From assembly GCA_910584595.1 (NCBI GenBank), contig CAJUBQ010000162.1, forward strand, positions 1-6,287: a stretch of DNA of 6,287 bases, written 5' to 3'. The notes beneath the pieces were generated by a model, which saw only the letters and a list, made by a program, of their open reading frames with translations, did no database searches and had not been told where the DNA came from. Position 1 is the stretch's first letter. The number at the start of each line of letters is the position of its first letter. This document shows positions 4,940 through 6,287 of this stretch, piece by piece. Source of the DNA: an uncultured Eubacterium sp. Its GTDB lineage: Bacteria; Bacillota; Clostridia; Lachnospirales; Lachnospiraceae. Made by a program: the position numbers and the translations under genes.

Positions 4940-6215
4940 ATACGTCTGCGTCATCAATTGCTTTTCCGATATCATGCCTCATATATTTATTCTCAAAATT
5001 TACCCAGCTGACTGCTTCATATGCTTTCTGGCGCGCCTTTACCAAATCTTCTCCTTTTGCCGTAACGCCAAGCACCCTTCCGCCGTTTGTCACGATCTGA
5101 CCGTCTTTTGCAGCAGTGCCCGCATGAAAACAATAATAATCCTCTCTGTTATCAAATGCATCCAATCCTTCAATCGGATAACCTTTTTGGTATGCAATCG
5201 GATAGCCGTCGGATGCCAGCACAACACAGACAGCCGCATTCTCTTCAAACTCCAGTTCTATCTCATCCAGCCGGCCTTCCACACATGCCTGCATGACTTC
5301 GATCATATCATTTTTCATGCGCGGCAGCACAACCTGCGCTTCCGGATCGCCAAAACGCGCATTATATTCCAGCACTTTCGGCCCGTTTTCGGTCAGCATC
5401 AGTCCAAAGAATATGACGCCGACAAACGGCCGGCCTTCTGCCGCCATCGCATCTACTGTCGGCTGATAAATATATTTTTTGCAAAATGCATCTACTTCCT
5501 CCGTATAAAACGGACTTGGCGAAAACGTACCCATACCTCCGGTATTTAACCCCTGATCGCCGTCTTTTGCCCGCTTATGATCTTGTGCAGAGCTCATAAT
5601 CTGAATCGTTTTTCCATCGGTAAAAGACAATACGGAAACTTCCCGCCCGGTCATAAACTGTTCCACAACCATACGCGCTCCGGCATCGCCAAATTTTTTT
5701 TCTTCCATAATTGTCTTTACGCCTTTTTCCGCCTCTTCTAATGTCTGGCAGATCAATACGCCTTTTCCAAGAGCTAATCCGTCCGCTTTTAAGACAATTG
5801 GCATGTCCGCCGTTTTCAAATAAGCAAGCGCGGCATTTGGATCGTCAAATGTCTCATAAGCGGCTGTCGGAATGTTATATTTTTTCATCAGATCTTTCGA
5901 AAAAGCTTTGGAGCCTTCTAAAACAGCCGCGTTTTTGCGCGGCCCAAATACTTTCAGCCCCTGCTGCTCAAATACATCTACAATGCCCCCGACTAATGGG
6001 TCATCCATACCGATGATCGTAAAATCTACTGCATGCTCCTTTGCAAAAGCTGCCAGCTTCTCAAACTCCATCGCGGCAATCGGAACACACTGCGCAATCT
6101 GACCAATCCCGGCATTCCCAGGCGCACAGTATATTTTATCCACCTTCGGGCTTTTTGCCGCGCTGACTGCAATCGCATGTTCACGCCCACCGCTTCCTAC
6201 GATCAAAATTTTCAT
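4935..6215 (-). CDS. purD: Phosphoribosylamine-glycine ligase (GAR synthetase)
   Basis: Joins glycine to 5-phosphoribosylamine using ATP, the second step of de novo purine synthesis, in the cytosol. Its 426 residues match the usual monofunctional bacterial enzyme. The N-terminal domain opens with MKILIVGSGGREHAIA (GSGGREHA 7-14) and has PGNAG (32-36). The ATP-grasp domain spans about 102-325, with LKADGLALGKGV (142-153), HKRAKDGDQGLNTGGMGTFS (213-232) and FFGLMLTENGPKVLEYNARF (269-288) followed by GDPE, which holds the metal and ATP ligands. The C-terminal domain (about 326-415) has NGGRVLGVTAKG (377-388). AAAGGAG lies eight bases before the ATG. The C-terminus DIGKAIDDADVS ends at a TAG that is part of the downstream repeat array. 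Other purine genes are expected to the right of the window. Confidence 0.97.
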   Translation of the reverse strand: MKILIVGSGGREHAIAVSAAKSPKVDKIYCAPGNAGIGQIAQCVPIAAMEFEKLAAFAKEHAVDFTIIGMDDPLVGGIVDVFEQQGLKVFGPRKNAAVLEGSKAFSKDLMKKYNIPTAAYETFDDPNAALAYLKTADMPIVLKADGLALGKGVLICQTLEEAEKGVKTIMEEKKFGDAGARMVVEQFMTGREVSVLSFTDGKTIQIMSSAQDHKRAKDGDQGLNTGGMGTFSPSPFYTEEVDAFCKKYIYQPTVDAMAAEGRPFVGVIFFGLMLTENGPKVLEYNARFGDPEAQVVLPRMKNDMIEVMQACVEGRLDEIELEFEENAAVCVVLASDGYPIAYQKGYPIEGLDAFDNREDYYCFHAGTAAKDGQIVTNGGRVLGVTAKGEDLVKARQKAYEAVSWVNFENKYMRHDIGKAIDDADVS

Positions 6216-6223
6216 ATTTCATT

Positions 6224-6230
6224 CTCCTTT
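6224..6230 (-). promoter_or_regulatory. Ribosome binding site for purD
   Basis: AAAGGAG on the minus strand is eight bases before the ATG at 6213-6215. It immediately follows the AT-rich direct repeats in the direction of transcription. Confidence 0.7.
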
Positions 6231-6232
6231 TA

Positions 6233-6287
6233 TGCATTTTTTATTTTGCATGCTTTCTCTATTCTGCATTTTTTATTTTGCATGCTT
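6233..6287. repeat. Direct repeat upstream of purD, 32-bp period, cut by the window edge
   Basis: The same 23 bases (TGCATTTTTT, then ATTTTGCATGCTT) occur at 6233-6255 and 6265-6287 with no mismatch, separated by nine bases (TCTCTATTC). The second copy reaches the last base of the window, so more copies may lie beyond. The first copy can also form a short ATGCA/TGCAT inverted repeat with a 10-base loop (6232-6251). No clear promoter elements are visible in this stretch, so purD is either read from further upstream or has a promoter outside the window. Confidence 0.85.

Noticed and set aside
4856..5100. Hydrophobic repetitive plus-strand peptides covering the repeat array and the end of purD
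   Set aside because: The apparent membrane-like repeats come from translating the tandem array; there is no ribosome site, and the rest is antisense to purD.
4974..5549. 191-residue plus-strand ORF opposite purD
   Set aside because: It lies wholly antisense to a clearly conserved purD, has no recognisable domain, and has a low-complexity His/Cys/Phe-rich composition typical of a shadow frame.
5694..5701. Run of eight T (A on the coding strand) inside purD as a programmed slippage site
   Set aside because: The normal frame continues with full-length conserved PurD sequence on both sides, so no frameshift is needed.

Overview
The window looks like chromosomal DNA of a Gram-positive anaerobe of the class Clostridia, most likely a Lachnospiraceae-type gut bacterium. 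I infer this from the protein flavour: a cysteine-rich insertion in IlvB, a DHFR with LLVRIP in place of the usual LPW segment, the GMDDPLVGG variant in PurD, strong GGAGG-type ribosome sites, and a DUF2156 protein next to a two-domain GNAT protein. No database search was possible.

Every supported gene is on the minus strand and reads from right to left: purD (purine synthesis), folA (dihydrofolate reductase), ilvB and ilvN (acetohydroxyacid synthase subunits), a soluble DUF2156 protein, a GNAT-family acetyltransferase, and a partial unidentified reading frame that runs off the left edge. folA-ilvB-ilvN are separated by 14-16 bases. DUF2156 and GNAT overlap by ATGA, and GNAT and the partial frame overlap by one base (TGATG). 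This looks like one long transcript, with an 88-base gap between ilvN and DUF2156 and a 111-base repeat-filled gap between purD and folA. PurD and FolA belong to folate-linked one-carbon and purine metabolism. IlvBN carries out the first common step of branched-chain amino acid synthesis. The DUF2156 and GNAT proteins both have acyltransferase-type folds and unknown substrates.

The most unusual aspect is not a gene but a recurrent mutational pattern: four separate tandem duplications with units of 31-39 bases. (1) A 32-base direct repeat lies just upstream of purD. (2) A nested array of six 15-17 base half-units fills the purD-folA gap and contains the purD stop codon. (3) A 39-base duplication lies exactly on the DUF2156/GNAT junction; it appears to have moved the GNAT start codon 13 codons upstream, with the old start and ribosome site decayed. 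(4) A 39-base in-frame duplication near the GNAT C-terminus adds 13 residues. Arrays 1 and 2 share a similar core. In addition, the cysteine-rich insertion of IlvB reads as two 11-residue units, and the usual active-site tryptophan of acetohydroxyacid synthase is methionine here. I found no tRNA, rRNA, CRISPR array, insertion sequence or convincing terminator.
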